Source: Pseudoalteromonas arabiensis
GTDB taxonomy: Bacteria; Pseudomonadota; Gammaproteobacteria; Enterobacterales; Alteromonadaceae
Assembly (NCBI RefSeq): GCF_001550155.1
Contig: NZ_LRUF01000021.1
Span: forward strand, 328,630-392,629
DNA: 64,000 nt
Reading direction: 5' to 3'
Made by a program: the position numbers and the translations under genes. Every line of letters begins with the position of its first letter. Position 1 is the stretch's first letter. Shown in pieces: positions 1 through 8,351 of the stretch. The notes under the pieces were generated by a model. It made no database searches and had not been told where the DNA came from. It saw only the letters and a program-made list of their open reading frames with translations.

Positions 1-1
1 C

Positions 2-103
2 CACCTCAAGATGCGAGTTTCAGTTGGAATTAAAAGCGATTTAGGCAAGGCATTGATCGCAAATAATAGTGGTTCTATTGTTAAAATCAATAACGCAGTA
101 TAA
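2..103 (+). CDS. 3' end of an unidentified gene (partial)
   Basis: An open frame enters from the left edge and stops at TAA (101-103), leaving about 33 C-terminal residues rich in Val, Ile, Lys and Asn. It is followed by a hairpin terminator. The fragment is too short for me to recognise a family; the rest of the gene lies outside the window. That it is coding rests on the open frame, the terminator and the convergent arrangement with ybiT. Confidence 0.5.
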   Translation, partial: HLKMRVSVGIKSDLGKALIANNSGSIVKINNAV

Positions 104-145
104 ATCGCTTTTAAACCACATAAATATGCGAATCTAGAAGCAAAA

Positions 146-170
146 AAAAGCCATGACATGCATGGCTTTT
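146..170. terminator. Bidirectional intrinsic terminator
   Basis: A perfect 10-bp stem (146-155 with 161-170) with a 5-nt loop is flanked by A's on the left and T's on the right. It can end transcription of both the partial left-edge gene and the convergent ybiT. Confidence 0.8.
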
Positions 171-187
171 AATCACTCATAAGCACA

Positions 188-1774
188 TTATGCTTCTTTG
201 CTTGCTAGGTACTCAGTGTATGTACCTTTAAAGTCGATAATTTTGCCGTCTTTGATTTCCCAAATACGGTTAGCAAGTGATGATACAAATTGTCTATCGT
301 GTGATACGAACAACAAAGTCCCTTCGTATGCTTCAAGTGCTAAGTTAAGCGCTTCGATAGATTCCATATCCATGTGGTTGGTTGGTTCATCCATTAATAA
401 GATGTTTGGTTTATGCATCATAATTTTGCCAAACAACATACGGCCTTGCTCACCACCTGAAATAACTTTTACTGACTTTTTTATGTCGTTTTGTGAAAAC
501 AGCATACGACCTAAGAAACTACGAACAACTTGCTCGTCGTCACCTTCTTGTTGCCATTGTTCCATCCACTGGAATAAGTTCATATCTTGTTCGAACTCGT
601 CAGCATGGTCTTGTGCGTAATACCCAATATTAGCGTTATCTGACCATTTAAATTCACCTTGTTTTGGTGCTAAACGACCAGCAAGGGTATTTAACAGTGT
701 TGTTTTACCAACACCGTTCTCACCGATAATCGCAATACGCTCACCTACTTCAACTAAGCCTTCAAGGCCACTGAAAAGCATGTTATCAAAACCTTGCGCT
801 AAGTTTGTTAGCTCTAAGGCATTACGGAATAGTTGCTTTTCTTGCTCAAAGCGAATAAATGGGCTTTGACGCGAAGATGCTTTAACTTCTTCAAGCTGAA
901 TTTTATCAATTTGTTTAGCACGTGATGTCGCTTGCTTTGCTTTTGAAGCGTTTGCAGAAAAGCGCGATACGAACTGTTGAAGCTCAGCAATTTGGCTTTT
1001 CTTCTTCGCGTTTTCGCTCAGTAGTCGCTCGCGAGCCTGTGTTGCAGCAAACATATACTCGTCATAGTTACCAGGGTAAATACGAAGCTCGCCGTAATCG
1101 ATGTCAGCCATGTGTGTACAGACTGAGTTTAAGAAGTGACGGTCGTGCGAAATGATGATCATGGTGCAGTCGCGCTGGTTTAACACGTCTTCTAACCACT
1201 TAATAGTGTAGATGTCCAAGTTATTGGTAGGCTCATCGAGTAGCATGATGTCTGGATCAGAAAACAGCACTTGTGCAAGTAACACACGCAGTTTAAAACC
1301 CGGTGCGATTTCAGACATAGGGCCGTAGTGTTGCTCAGTGCCAATACCAACACCAATCAGTAACTCACCTGCTTTTGCTTCTGCTGAGTAACCATCCATT
1401 TCGGCAAACTCAGTTTCAAGGTCTGCTACACGCATGCCGTCTTCTTCGCTCATTTCAGGTAAGCTGTAAATACGGTCACGTTCTTTTTTTACTTCCCACA
1501 GCTCTTTATGACCCATGATTACCGTGTCGATTACAGAAAACTCTTCGTAAGCAAACTGGTCTTGGTTTAGTTTTGCAACACGCTCGTTTGGATCTGTACT
1601 GACGTTACCTGAAGATGGCTCAAGCTCGCCACTTAGGATTTTCATGAAGGTTGATTTACCACAGCCATTCGCACCGATTAAACCGTAACGGTTACCATCG
1701 CCAAATTTTGCTGAGATATTTTCGAATAAAGGTTTAGCACCAAATTGCATGGTGATATTAGCTGTACTAATGAT
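188..1774 (-). CDS. ybiT: ABC-F family ATPase YbiT, probable AUC start
   Basis: A soluble ABC-F protein with two ATPase domains, expected to act on the ribosome as a translation factor rather than as a transporter. Walker A motifs are GANGCGKS (near the N-terminus) and GENGVGKT (second half); both [15 protein letters not shown] and [15 protein letters not shown] Walker B motifs and both ISHDR/VSHDR switch motifs are visible. The ABC-F linker lies between the domains. The sequence tracks E. coli YbiT over its length. The first ATG (1748-1750) has no Shine-Dalgarno and would delete conserved residues; reading upstream gives ISTANIT directly before MQFG, as in relatives that start MISTANIT. A GGAGGG (1782-1787) sits 7 nt before an ATC codon at 1772-1774, so I place the start there (528 aa; E. 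coli 530). The start codon is inference; the gene call is secure. Confidence 0.9.
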   Translation of the reverse strand: MISTANITMQFGAKPLFENISAKFGDGNRYGLIGANGCGKSTFMKILSGELEPSSGNVSTDPNERVAKLNQDQFAYEEFSVIDTVIMGHKELWEVKKERDRIYSLPEMSEEDGMRVADLETEFAEMDGYSAEAKAGELLIGVGIGTEQHYGPMSEIAPGFKLRVLLAQVLFSDPDIMLLDEPTNNLDIYTIKWLEDVLNQRDCTMIIISHDRHFLNSVCTHMADIDYGELRIYPGNYDEYMFAATQARERLLSENAKKKSQIAELQQFVSRFSANASKAKQATSRAKQIDKIQLEEVKASSRQSPFIRFEQEKQLFRNALELTNLAQGFDNMLFSGLEGLVEVGERIAIIGENGVGKTTLLNTLAGRLAPKQGEFKWSDNANIGYYAQDHADEFEQDMNLFQWMEQWQQEGDDEQVVRSFLGRMLFSQNDIKKSVKVISGGEQGRMLFGKIMMHKPNILLMDEPTNHMDMESIEALNLALEAYEGTLLFVSHDRQFVSSLANRIWEIKDGKIIDFKGTYTEYLASKEA

Positions 1775-1781
1775 AGCGGTA

Positions 1782-1787
1782 CCCTCC
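1782..1787 (-). promoter_or_regulatory. Shine-Dalgarno deciding the ybiT start
   Basis: On the minus strand this reads GGAGGG. It is 7 nt upstream of an in-frame ATC (1772-1774), 10 nt upstream of ATT (1769-1771) and 31 nt upstream of the first ATG (1748-1750). No ATG, GTG or TTG lies in frame between it and the ATG, so the ribosome-binding site supports a non-canonical start. Confidence 0.6.
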
Positions 1788-1908
1788 AGCGGGTAAAAAA
1801 GTAAAACGAAACTGTATGCAATTTTAAACTAAAGCCGCTTAGCACGCTATGAAAGATTGTTTAAAACAACCTAGTCATTTTACAACTTAATTAACTAGGT
1901 CTATCTTT

Positions 1909-1924
1909 AGTGAACATGCTCACT
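1909..1924. promoter_or_regulatory. TetR-type operator, distal copy
   Basis: AGTGAACATGCTCACT is a 16-bp palindrome with one mismatched pair. It is nearly identical to a second copy 22 bp downstream (centre to centre), placing both on one face of the helix. Position just upstream of the tetR-family gene suggests autoregulation; this is inference. Confidence 0.6.
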
Positions 1925-1930
1925 TTTATA

Positions 1931-1946
1931 AGTGAACGCGCTCACT
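1931..1946. promoter_or_regulatory. TetR-type operator, proximal copy
   Basis: AGTGAACGCGCTCACT is a 16-bp palindrome with a single mismatched pair, ending 34 bp before the TetR-family start codon. It shares both half-sites with the distal copy at 1909-1924. Such paired palindromes are typical of autoregulated TetR repressors. Confidence 0.65.
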
Positions 1947-1980
1947 TTACAATTACTTTAAATAAAACAAGATAATAGCT

Positions 1981-2502
1981 ATGGGCAATCATAATAAGAC
2001 ACATCAACATATTCTAAATACTGCATGGCAGCTTTTCGCAGAGCATGGATTTAATGATACGTCTACACGTCAAATATCTTCTGCTTGTGGTGTTGCTGTC
2101 GGTACTTTGTTTAAACATTTTGAGAGTAAGATCGCGATTTTAGAGGCATGCCTTGAATTGAGGTTTAATGATGTATTAGAGCGCGCTAAAGAAACCGATA
2201 TTCATCGCCCTCCCCGATTGAAGATCAATCATTACGCACAATACTTTTACCAATTTTATTGCTTACATCATCAATTTTACAAAGTGCTATTTAGTGAACG
2301 TTTATTTTCTAAAACATTTCAACAACGACATATGGAGTTAATTCAAACTTTAGTGTTTTCTGAACAACCACAGTTTAATAAAGTAAAAGCCGCTATCTTG
2401 TTGGACTGTTACTTTATGACCCTTATTTATGGGTTAAGTGCTGAAATCCCTAATACCAAACTAATGCTCAGAACGTTGAGTCAGAAAGTGTCTATTTTTT
2501 AA
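1981..2502 (+). CDS. TetR/AcrR family transcriptional regulator
   Basis: A 173-aa dimeric DNA-binding repressor candidate. The N-terminal TetR helix-turn-helix is clear at about residues 10-55 (an AWQLFAEHGF helix, then STRQISSACGV and GTLFKHF recognition helix). The C-terminal ligand domain is short and unlike the families I know, so the inducer is unknown. There is no obvious Shine-Dalgarno before the ATG. Two 16-bp palindromes lie immediately upstream and are the likely operators. The gene stands alone between ybiT (divergent) and a porin gene (same strand, 171 bp downstream), so the porin is a possible target, but no full operator copy precedes it. Confidence 0.9.
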   Translation: MGNHNKTHQHILNTAWQLFAEHGFNDTSTRQISSACGVAVGTLFKHFESKIAILEACLELRFNDVLERAKETDIHRPPRLKINHYAQYFYQFYCLHHQFYKVLFSERLFSKTFQQRHMELIQTLVFSEQPQFNKVKAAILLDCYFMTLIYGLSAEIPNTKLMLRTLSQKVSIF

Positions 2503-2673
2503 CTAGAGTAAGCCATTGATAATTCAACATAGTGAACCTAAAATGAATAAATTTTCCTCACAAAGGGGGGCTTTCATGATTTTTTTTCACTTTTTCATAT
2601 ATTTTAGCTTTGATATTCTCATTCTTTTAGTTAATTTAGACCTATTAGGGACAACAATTAAACAAGGTACTTT

Positions 2674-3882
2674 ATGAAAAGAACACACGCTGCCATTTTT
2701 CTCGCTGGCTTAACGATAATCCCAACAGCAAATGCCATTGAGATTTATAAAGATGAAACAAACAGTGTCACTTTTGGCGGCTTTATTGATGCAAGAGTAA
2801 TTAACACTCAAGGTGAAACCGAAATTGTAAACGGTGCATCGCGCATTAACTTTGATTTTAAACGACAATTAAAAAATGGCTGGCAAGCTTTTGCACTACT
2901 TGAATGGGGTGTAAACCCTGTTGGTAGCACAGACATAATTTATAATAACCGCTTTGAATCAATTCAAGATGAGTTTTTATATAATCGATTAGGTTATGTA
3001 GGACTAAAACACGATGACTATGGCCAAGTAACAATAGGAAAGCAATGGGGTGCATGGTATGACGTGGTCTACAATACAAATTATAGTTTAGTGTGGGACG
3101 GTAACGCTGCAGGTGTCTATACATACAATAAAGATGATGGTGCGGTAAATGGAACAGGCCGTGGTGATAAAGTACTGCAATACCGTAACACTTGGGGGAA
3201 ATTTCATGTCGCATTGCAAGCTCAGCTGAAATCGGATGACTTTTATACCTGCGACATCGCGGATATATCTCGCAGTTCATGCGAATTATTATTTGAGCAA
3301 GGTAATCCTGCAGCGCAAAATGTTGAGTTTAACTCGACTTATGGCGCAGCTGTTACCTATAGAGCAACGGATAATCTAAAACTTACTGCCGGTTTTAATA
3401 GAGGTGAATTCGATATTGTTTATGCAGATGGCCGTGATCAGCTTGTTACCGATTTAATTTACGGTGTAGGTATAACATATGGTGACTTTTACAAACCTGG
3501 CTGGTATGCCTCTGCCAATATCAATAAAAATGAAAACCACGATACAGATAATTTAGGTCGTTTGATAAAAGATGCTGTCGGTTTAGAGTCTATCCTAAGC
3601 TATCGCTTTGATAACGACATTCGTACTTTTATTGCTTATAACGTATTTGACGCAGGTGATGATTACGTAATTCAACCTAACTTTAACGCCGACCCACAAG
3701 ATGTATTTAAACGTCAATTTGCCGTGATAGGTGCGCACTACTTTATGGCTAAAGATACTATTTTGTATATAGAAGCTCGTAAAGATTTTAGTGACTTTTC
3801 GAGTAATGACGCTGAGCAAGAAGCTCAAATGTCACAAACAGAAGATGATGGTATAGCCATCGGATTTAATTACACTCTGTAA
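2674..3882 (+). CDS. Outer-membrane general porin (Gram-negative porin family)
   Basis: A 402-aa beta-barrel porin for diffusion of small solutes across the outer membrane. A signal peptide ends at about residue 21 (TANA before IEIYKDE). The mature protein alternates short amphipathic strands with turns, and keeps typical porin elements: FGGFIDARV, RINFDFK, NRLGYVGLKHDDYGQVTIGKQ near the eyelet loop, and a final strand ending GFNYTL. The last residue is Leu rather than the usual Phe. Two cysteines (about 193 and 203) sit in one loop and could form a disulfide, which is uncommon in porins. An AAGGT Shine-Dalgarno precedes the ATG, and a hairpin terminator follows. Confidence 0.9.
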   Translation: MKRTHAAIFLAGLTIIPTANAIEIYKDETNSVTFGGFIDARVINTQGETEIVNGASRINFDFKRQLKNGWQAFALLEWGVNPVGSTDIIYNNRFESIQDEFLYNRLGYVGLKHDDYGQVTIGKQWGAWYDVVYNTNYSLVWDGNAAGVYTYNKDDGAVNGTGRGDKVLQYRNTWGKFHVALQAQLKSDDFYTCDIADISRSSCELLFEQGNPAAQNVEFNSTYGAAVTYRATDNLKLTAGFNRGEFDIVYADGRDQLVTDLIYGVGITYGDFYKPGWYASANINKNENHDTDNLGRLIKDAVGLESILSYRFDNDIRTFIAYNVFDAGDDYVIQPNFNADPQDVFKRQFAVIGAHYFMAKDTILYIEARKDFSDFSSNDAEQEAQMSQTEDDGIAIGFNYTL

Positions 3883-3898
3883 ATAGTAATTAACGCTT

Positions 3899-3921
3899 AA
3901 GCCCATCTAGGTGGGCTTTTA
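3899..3921 (+). terminator. Intrinsic terminator of the porin gene
   Basis: A 7-bp stem (AAGCCCA with TGGGCTT) and 6-nt loop followed by a short T run, 17 bp after the porin stop codon. Confidence 0.65.
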
Positions 3922-4051
3922 CCTACCCTATTTTATGTACTGCTCAAATATTTTGCTTTTTGGTCGCAATACCAATCAATAAACTAATTTTGGTTACATC
4001 AATTTCAAGCATTTCATTTATGCTCTTTTACTGACTAACACAGGTTTCATG

Positions 4052-4558
4052 TTATGTTTTATTGTGTCTACTGAGTAACTCACTCAACTCTTTCTTGCTT
4101 TGCTCAGGATTTTTGCCCGCAGTATCTATGACTATACGTGCTGTTTCCCACAAATGATAATCTCTTGAAATCACACTTTCCCATGATGGAAGTAAAAGAT
4201 TCCGAATATCTGTTTGCCTGTTTTCTACACGTTGTCGATGTTCGGCTTTATTCGAGCAGATAACTTCAATTTCTATATAGGGTGATGAAGCTTTATTTGC
4301 TACGTTTATCCACCCTTCTCGAGATTCCAAAACTAGATTTGTTGAGTCAGCTACAACACAAAGGCCGCTTTTTAGATTTTCTAACGCAAGAGCAAAAGCT
4401 ACCTTGTAACCTTCGTCATGTAGCTTGTTAAAACCACAGTTTTTTAATTCTTGCTCAATAGTATCAATGCGAATATGAACTGCGCCCAAGGAAGAAGCTA
4501 AAAACTTTGAAAGTTCAGTCTTACCTGTTGCGGGTAGACCGCCAAGGATATATAACAT
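4052..4558 (-). CDS. P-loop kinase-like ATP-binding protein
   Basis: About 168 aa from the preferred ATG at 4556-4558 (an open frame reaches 4618). The start is chosen because the P-loop, GGLPATGKT, normally lies within the first 15 residues of this AAA_33/zeta-type kinase family, and a GGAGGA lies upstream, although with a long 13-nt spacing. A DxTN-like segment (ADSTNLV) and an Arg-rich lid (RQRVENRQ) match small nucleotide or small-molecule kinases. Substrate unknown. It is first in a row of small minus-strand accessory genes. A second protein of the same superfamily lies at 13785-14219 but is not closely similar. Confidence 0.75.
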   Translation of the reverse strand: MLYILGGLPATGKTELSKFLASSLGAVHIRIDTIEQELKNCGFNKLHDEGYKVAFALALENLKSGLCVVADSTNLVLESREGWINVANKASSPYIEIEVICSNKAEHRQRVENRQTDIRNLLLPSWESVISRDYHLWETARIVIDTAGKNPEQSKKELSELLSRHNKT

Positions 4559-4678
4559 ATAGTTTATGGATTCCTCCGTGAAACACAAAGCCGTGAAATC
4601 GGCTAAAAAGTTGACCATAAGTTGTAAAGCACGTACAAAGCCGGCTATTTTATTTACGCATATACAACCTTGGTGTAA

Positions 4679-4963
4679 CTACGATTTTGCCGATTCTCTC
4701 CATTTATCTATAGCAATAGATAAATCAAATTCATTTCTAAAGTTTGATTTCCTATGTAAATAGGAGTCTGGGGAAAAAGATATACCACTTGCCAGTTCAT
4801 CAATAAAAGTACGACCAATTGCATTAAATGAAGCTATTTCAGCTTGAGTTAATTCAATTTCAACTGTAAAAATACCAACACTACCGCATACAACTGACAG
4901 GTACATGTTTTTTTCATTTTGAAATAATAACCATGACCAACTTTGTTCATCTAAAACTATCAC
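4679..4963 (-). CDS. Small hypothetical protein
   Basis: 94 aa, unrecognised. It is mixed alpha/beta in appearance with a YLSVVCGSVGIFTVEIELT strand-like segment, has no signal peptide or membrane segment, and ends in a charged helix. It has the composition of a real protein rather than a frame shadow: nothing overlaps it on the other strand except a short spurious frame. No clear Shine-Dalgarno. Function not inferred. Confidence 0.6.
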   Translation of the reverse strand: MIVLDEQSWSWLLFQNEKNMYLSVVCGSVGIFTVEIELTQAEIASFNAIGRTFIDELASGISFSPDSYLHRKSNFRNEFDLSIAIDKWRESAKS

Positions 4964-5315
4964 TCAGACCCCAGCAGCTAAAACATGATTATAGAAAGAA
5001 AATTGCGCTTTTCGACCGCATTTAAGCTCGAATTCTTATTGGTTTATTTTTAGCAAACTTGCTAATTCATTACCAGTGCAATTGAAATTCAACAGCCTTA
5101 GCTTTTATTTAAGGGAAAACGAGTAATAGGGTCGTTTTATTAACTATGTGAGTGATGAAACTTAAACTGTATATATACAAGTTCCGGTTAATTGTTAAAG
5201 CCAAGCTCATTGAGCCCTACTTTGATTATAGTTATTTTAATTCAAGGCTATGCTGAGGTTTAAAGCAAACAAATATAGTATGATGTGTTCTTATATGTAT
5301 TAATAACGTTAATGA
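4964..5315. other. Gene-free AT-rich stretch
   Basis: About 350 bp between the small hypothetical gene and the ABM monooxygenase gene. No open frame, terminator-type hairpin, RNA gene or operator that I can support. It may hold the promoter of the upstream small gene and remnants of lost genes. Confidence 0.5.
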
Positions 5316-5630
5316 CTAATAAAGTGAATAATCACGTTCTACTTTAGCAATACGCGTTGTAAACGCGCTGTACCATTTATCTTTGCCAAGCTGCTGCGCA
5401 TTTAAGTGCTCCACGTTTTGTTTCCAGGCTTTGATGGCATCTAAGTTTTGCCAATACGATACCGTAATACCCAAACCATCACGAACAGACTCCATGCCTA
5501 AATACCCTGGTTGTTGCTCTGCGAGCTCCACCATTCTATTCGCCATTTCTTCATAGCCAGTGGTATCGTCAGATAAGGTATTAGTGAAAATCACGGCGTA
5601 ATAAGGCGGTTTTGGCGTATTCACTATCAT
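5316..5630 (-). CDS. Antibiotic biosynthesis monooxygenase (ABM) domain protein
   Basis: 104 aa, a single ABM ferredoxin-like domain with the pattern AVIFTN..., a central MVELAEQQPGYLGMESVRD and SYWQNLDAIKAWKQNVEH. Members are small cytoplasmic dimers that oxidise quinone-like compounds or degrade haem; the substrate cannot be read from sequence. Its ATG is 5 bp downstream of the GFA-family gene stop, so the two are almost certainly co-transcribed. Confidence 0.85.
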   Translation of the reverse strand: MIVNTPKPPYYAVIFTNTLSDDTTGYEEMANRMVELAEQQPGYLGMESVRDGLGITVSYWQNLDAIKAWKQNVEHLNAQQLGKDKWYSAFTTRIAKVERDYSLY

Positions 5631-5635
5631 AATGA

Positions 5636-6046
5636 TTACTTCCCTCTACTTGGTTCAAAACCATCATAACATGGAATCTCTGCGTCAAACGTATCCCAGT
5701 TTGCTTTAGAACTTACAAAGTTATGGCTAATGGGACGCTCGTTTAAATCGCTATCTAACAAACCTAAGCGAATACGTAAACGGCTTGAATCGTCTTTATT
5801 CTCGCTATATACCGGTGAGCCACAGCAGCTACAAAAATAGCGAATTCTGCCGGGTTTAAATTCAAAGGCACTTAGATGCTGTTGCCCTTCTGTGAGGTTA
5901 AAACCATCTCGTTGAATAAAGCCATTGGTTGCGTAGGCTGTGCCTGAATTTTTACGACATAACGAGCAATGGCAATGAATAATTGAGTCTATGCCACCAG
6001 CAATCGTTACTTTTACTTTTCCGCACAAACAACTTCCTTGATACAT
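5636..6046 (-). CDS. GFA family glutathione-dependent enzyme-like protein
   Basis: 136 aa with the zinc-binding architecture of the GFA (formaldehyde-activating/CENP-V) family: CLCGKVKV at the N-terminus, HCHCSLCRKNSG in the middle and CSCCGSP further on. These cysteines bind two zinc ions. Members handle S-hydroxymethylglutathione or remain uncharacterised, so the exact reaction is unknown. It lies directly upstream of the ABM gene and just downstream of the DUF3859 gene, all on the minus strand. Confidence 0.85.
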   Translation of the reverse strand: MYQGSCLCGKVKVTIAGGIDSIIHCHCSLCRKNSGTAYATNGFIQRDGFNLTEGQQHLSAFEFKPGRIRYFCSCCGSPVYSENKDDSSRLRIRLGLLDSDLNERPISHNFVSSKANWDTFDAEIPCYDGFEPSRGK

Positions 6047-6067
6047 AGCCCCTCTCAGGTTTGAAGA

Positions 6068-6499
6068 TTAATAGCCGCGATGCTTCCAAAAATCAGTGGC
6101 AGTGCCTTCGGCTTCCTTTAATAAGTTAAAGGATTTATCAGCAATTATATGGCCATTTAACTCAATAGTCATGCGCCAAATACCTACTTTATTACAAACA
6201 GGTGCCCATATCGTATCACCTAAGTAAAACTGCCAATCGTTTGTTTTAATGTACTGCTCGCCTTCAAATGGTGGCATGATCTCGCCATCTTCATCGGGGA
6301 TATCTGGGTGGTAAACGCAAAATTTAATTTTTTGTCCTTTGGCTTTTTTAATATTAACAATAAAACCAAATTCAATATCTAACTGTGCAGGAACGTCTGT
6401 TGTAAATTCGGTGATTTGAGGCAGGTCTTTCTCTTTTGCATCCCAATGACTGTAAATGCCGTAACTTTCAATACTGGTAATTGCTTTGGCCTTTGCCAT
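6068..6499 (-). CDS. DUF3859 family protein
   Basis: 143 aa, cytoplasmic, beta-rich. It has the family features SYGIY near residue 13, a TTDVPAQLDIEFGF strand pair, and WRMTIELNGHIIADKSFNL near the end. The family has no established function. It lies 22 bp upstream of the GFA gene and is likely co-transcribed with it. Confidence 0.8.
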   Translation of the reverse strand: MAKAKAITSIESYGIYSHWDAKEKDLPQITEFTTDVPAQLDIEFGFIVNIKKAKGQKIKFCVYHPDIPDEDGEIMPPFEGEQYIKTNDWQFYLGDTIWAPVCNKVGIWRMTIELNGHIIADKSFNLLKEAEGTATDFWKHRGY

Positions 6500-6581
6500 A
6501 GTTGCTAGCGCTCCTTTTTAAAAATGAGGCGCTATTTTATAGTAGCAATTCTAGCAGAACAAGATTGTACTATTATAGTAA

Positions 6582-7061
6582 TTAGCTAACGTATTTTATC
6601 CAGTGAGCGTCATGTTGTACAAAGCCGCATTTATTTAAAAGCTTAATACTTGCGCTGTTATTTGAGTCAACTAAAGCGACCACACTGTTTAGTGGTGTCG
6701 TTACAAAGGAAGTTAGTTTTTCAAACAGCATATCTAGTACCTTTTGCATTATTCCTTTGCCAAAGTATTGCGATGACAATTCAAATCCCAACATGCCCTG
6801 CCCGTTTATTATGTTAAATATGCCTACACTGCCAATAACTTGCCCACTACTTCGTAAAACAATAACTAAACGAATGCCTTGTTGATTATAAAAACGTTCT
6901 ATGTCGCCTTGAATAAAGTCATACACGTCACCTTTCGTTATGTCAGCACCGTAATCATTAAACGATTGTACTCGGGGATCTCTTAAAATATCCCATATCG
7001 CTTGGCAATCTTTATGACGAATGGGGCGTAAGTCAAAGGCTAAGTCATCGTGGCTTGACAC
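6582..7061 (-). CDS. GNAT family N-acetyltransferase (RimJ/RimL-like)
   Basis: 159 aa with the GNAT fold: an N-terminal LRPIRHKDCQAIWDILRDPRV helix, the central GSVGIFNI strand, GFELSSQYFGKGIMQKVL covering the acetyl-CoA pyrophosphate loop (less canonical than R/QxxGxG/A), and SVVALVDSNNSASIKLLNKCGFVQH at the end, typical of RimJ/RimL-like acetyltransferases. The acceptor is unknown. It is separated by about 80 bp from the DUF3859 gene and is divergent from the small gene at 7142. Confidence 0.85.
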   Translation of the reverse strand: MSSHDDLAFDLRPIRHKDCQAIWDILRDPRVQSFNDYGADITKGDVYDFIQGDIERFYNQQGIRLVIVLRSSGQVIGSVGIFNIINGQGMLGFELSSQYFGKGIMQKVLDMLFEKLTSFVTTPLNSVVALVDSNNSASIKLLNKCGFVQHDAHWIKYVS

Positions 7062-7141
7062 GTTAATTTCTTCTTTTTGCTTTATGAGCTAGCATTATTG
7101 TCTTACTATAAACGCAATTTCAAGCAATTAGATTAAGTTCG

Positions 7142-7345
7142 ATGAGTGAAGAATTTAAAGTAATTCAACCAACCACCACAGTTTACTGTAAAGAGCGTGG
7201 CGAAGGCTGGACCTTAACAGGGATCACTAGTCTTGATGAACACACTTCTGTGATGTTCGATGGCGTTAGGTATACCTTACCGGCCCGTGAAATTGTTGAG
7301 GTATTATTACCACAACAACTCGAGCGCGAGAAAAACCAACAATAA
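7142..7345 (+). CDS. Small hypothetical protein, 67 aa
   Basis: A short beta-rich protein with a repeated strand-turn pattern (VYCKERGEGWTLTGI, HTSVMFDGVRYTLPAREI) that suggests a small barrel or Tudor/SH3-like fold; this is a guess from pattern only. It starts at ATG right after the divergent GNAT gene and is closed by a strong terminator shared with htpX. Not a family I recognise. Confidence 0.65.
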   Translation: MSEEFKVIQPTTTVYCKERGEGWTLTGITSLDEHTSVMFDGVRYTLPAREIVEVLLPQQLEREKNQQ

Positions 7346-7373
7346 AAAAAGCCAGCATCAAGCTGGCTTTTTC
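7344..7373. terminator. Bidirectional terminator between small gene and htpX
   Basis: A 9-bp stem (AAAGCCAGC with GCTGGCTTT) with a 5-nt loop, A-run on the left and T-run on the right, between two convergent genes. Confidence 0.85.
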
Positions 7374-7383
7374 GTGTTTAAGA

Positions 7384-8244
7384 TTAACGTAATGCGTTAA
7401 TACGCTCATCAAGAGGTGGGTGCGATGAGAATAACTCGGCAACACCTTTACCGCTTGCAATACCAAACGCCATCATTGAACCTTCTAGTTGTGATGGGTG
7501 GTTTTGTTTTAAACGCTCAAGGGCGCTACGCATTTTATCTGCACCTACTAATTTAGCTGCACCGGCATCCGCAGAGAATTCGCGTTTACGGCTATAGTAA
7601 GCAACAATCACACTCGCTAGCACACCAAATAGCACTTGGAAAATCATATCGAACAAGAAGTAAGTCCAGCTACTACCGCCCTCTTCTTCATCACTATTTA
7701 GGAAATTATCAACAATACCTGCCAATACTTTCGCCATAAAGATAACAAAGGTATTCACTACACCTTGGATAAGGGTAAGCGTTACCATGTCACCATTTGC
7801 AATGTGTGACACCTCATGAGCCAATACCGCCTCCGCTTGATCTTGGTTCATATTGTGTAATAAACCTGTGCTCACAGCTACCAGCGAGTTGTTCTTACTT
7901 GGGCCTGTCGCAAACGCGTTCATTTCAGGGCTATCGTAAATAGCCACTTCAGGCATCGCGATACCTGCTTTTTTCGCTTGCGCTGCTACCGTCGAAACTA
8001 ACCATTGTTCTGTTTCAGAACGAGGTTGTTCAATCACATGTGCACCGGTTGATTTTTTTGCCATCCATTTCGACATAAATAACGAAATAAACGAGCCACC
8101 AAAACCAAATACGGTTGAAATAACTAAAATGCCGCCTAAACTGCGATGGCTAATACCCAGTACGCTCATCACAATAGACAACACAATACCTAACACTAGC
8201 ATTACCGCTAAGTTAGTCAGTAGAAACAAAAATACACGCTTCAT
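7384..8244 (-). CDS. htpX: Protease HtpX (M48 membrane zinc metalloprotease)
   Basis: 286 aa; an inner-membrane endoprotease that removes misfolded membrane proteins. Two N-terminal membrane segments (about 4-28 and 37-57) precede the catalytic HEVSH at residues 143-147, followed by two more hydrophobic segments (about 155-178 and 190-215). The downstream zinc-ligand region [12 protein letters not shown] is present. Length matches the family. A TGAGG Shine-Dalgarno precedes the ATG. A perfect 13-bp inverted repeat lies 29-66 bp upstream and could affect expression. Confidence 0.97.
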   Translation of the reverse strand: MKRVFLFLLTNLAVMLVLGIVLSIVMSVLGISHRSLGGILVISTVFGFGGSFISLFMSKWMAKKSTGAHVIEQPRSETEQWLVSTVAAQAKKAGIAMPEVAIYDSPEMNAFATGPSKNNSLVAVSTGLLHNMNQDQAEAVLAHEVSHIANGDMVTLTLIQGVVNTFVIFMAKVLAGIVDNFLNSDEEEGGSSWTYFLFDMIFQVLFGVLASVIVAYYSRKREFSADAGAAKLVGADKMRSALERLKQNHPSQLEGSMMAFGIASGKGVAELFSSHPPLDERINALR

Positions 8245-8272
8245 AAAAACCTCAGAATAAACATACCAATTG

Positions 8273-8310
8273 TATTAACTAACGACATGGTTAAAAATCG
8301 TTAGTTAATA
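8273..8310. repeat. Perfect 13-bp inverted repeat upstream of htpX
   Basis: Arms 8273-8285 and 8298-8310 (TATTAACTAACGA and its complement) around a 12-nt spacer. It lies in the 174-bp gap between htpX and bioD. With the second hairpin at 8352-8385 it makes this gap unusually structured. It has no T-tract, so it is not a standard terminator. Confidence 0.75.
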
Positions 8311-8351
8311 AAATTATCTGGGTGTTCTACCAACTCAGTTTAGGGCTTATG

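Noticed and set aside
198..620. 140-aa plus-strand frame over ybiT
   Set aside because: Antisense shadow of a conserved ABC-F gene.
1869..1900. ACCTAGT / ACTAGGT inverted repeat, 18-bp spacer, near the tetR operators
   Set aside because: Short arms with a long spacer in AT-rich DNA; could be chance.
2531..2537. AGTGAAC half-site before the porin gene
   Set aside because: Only one half of the TetR-type palindrome is present, with no matching second half at the right spacing.
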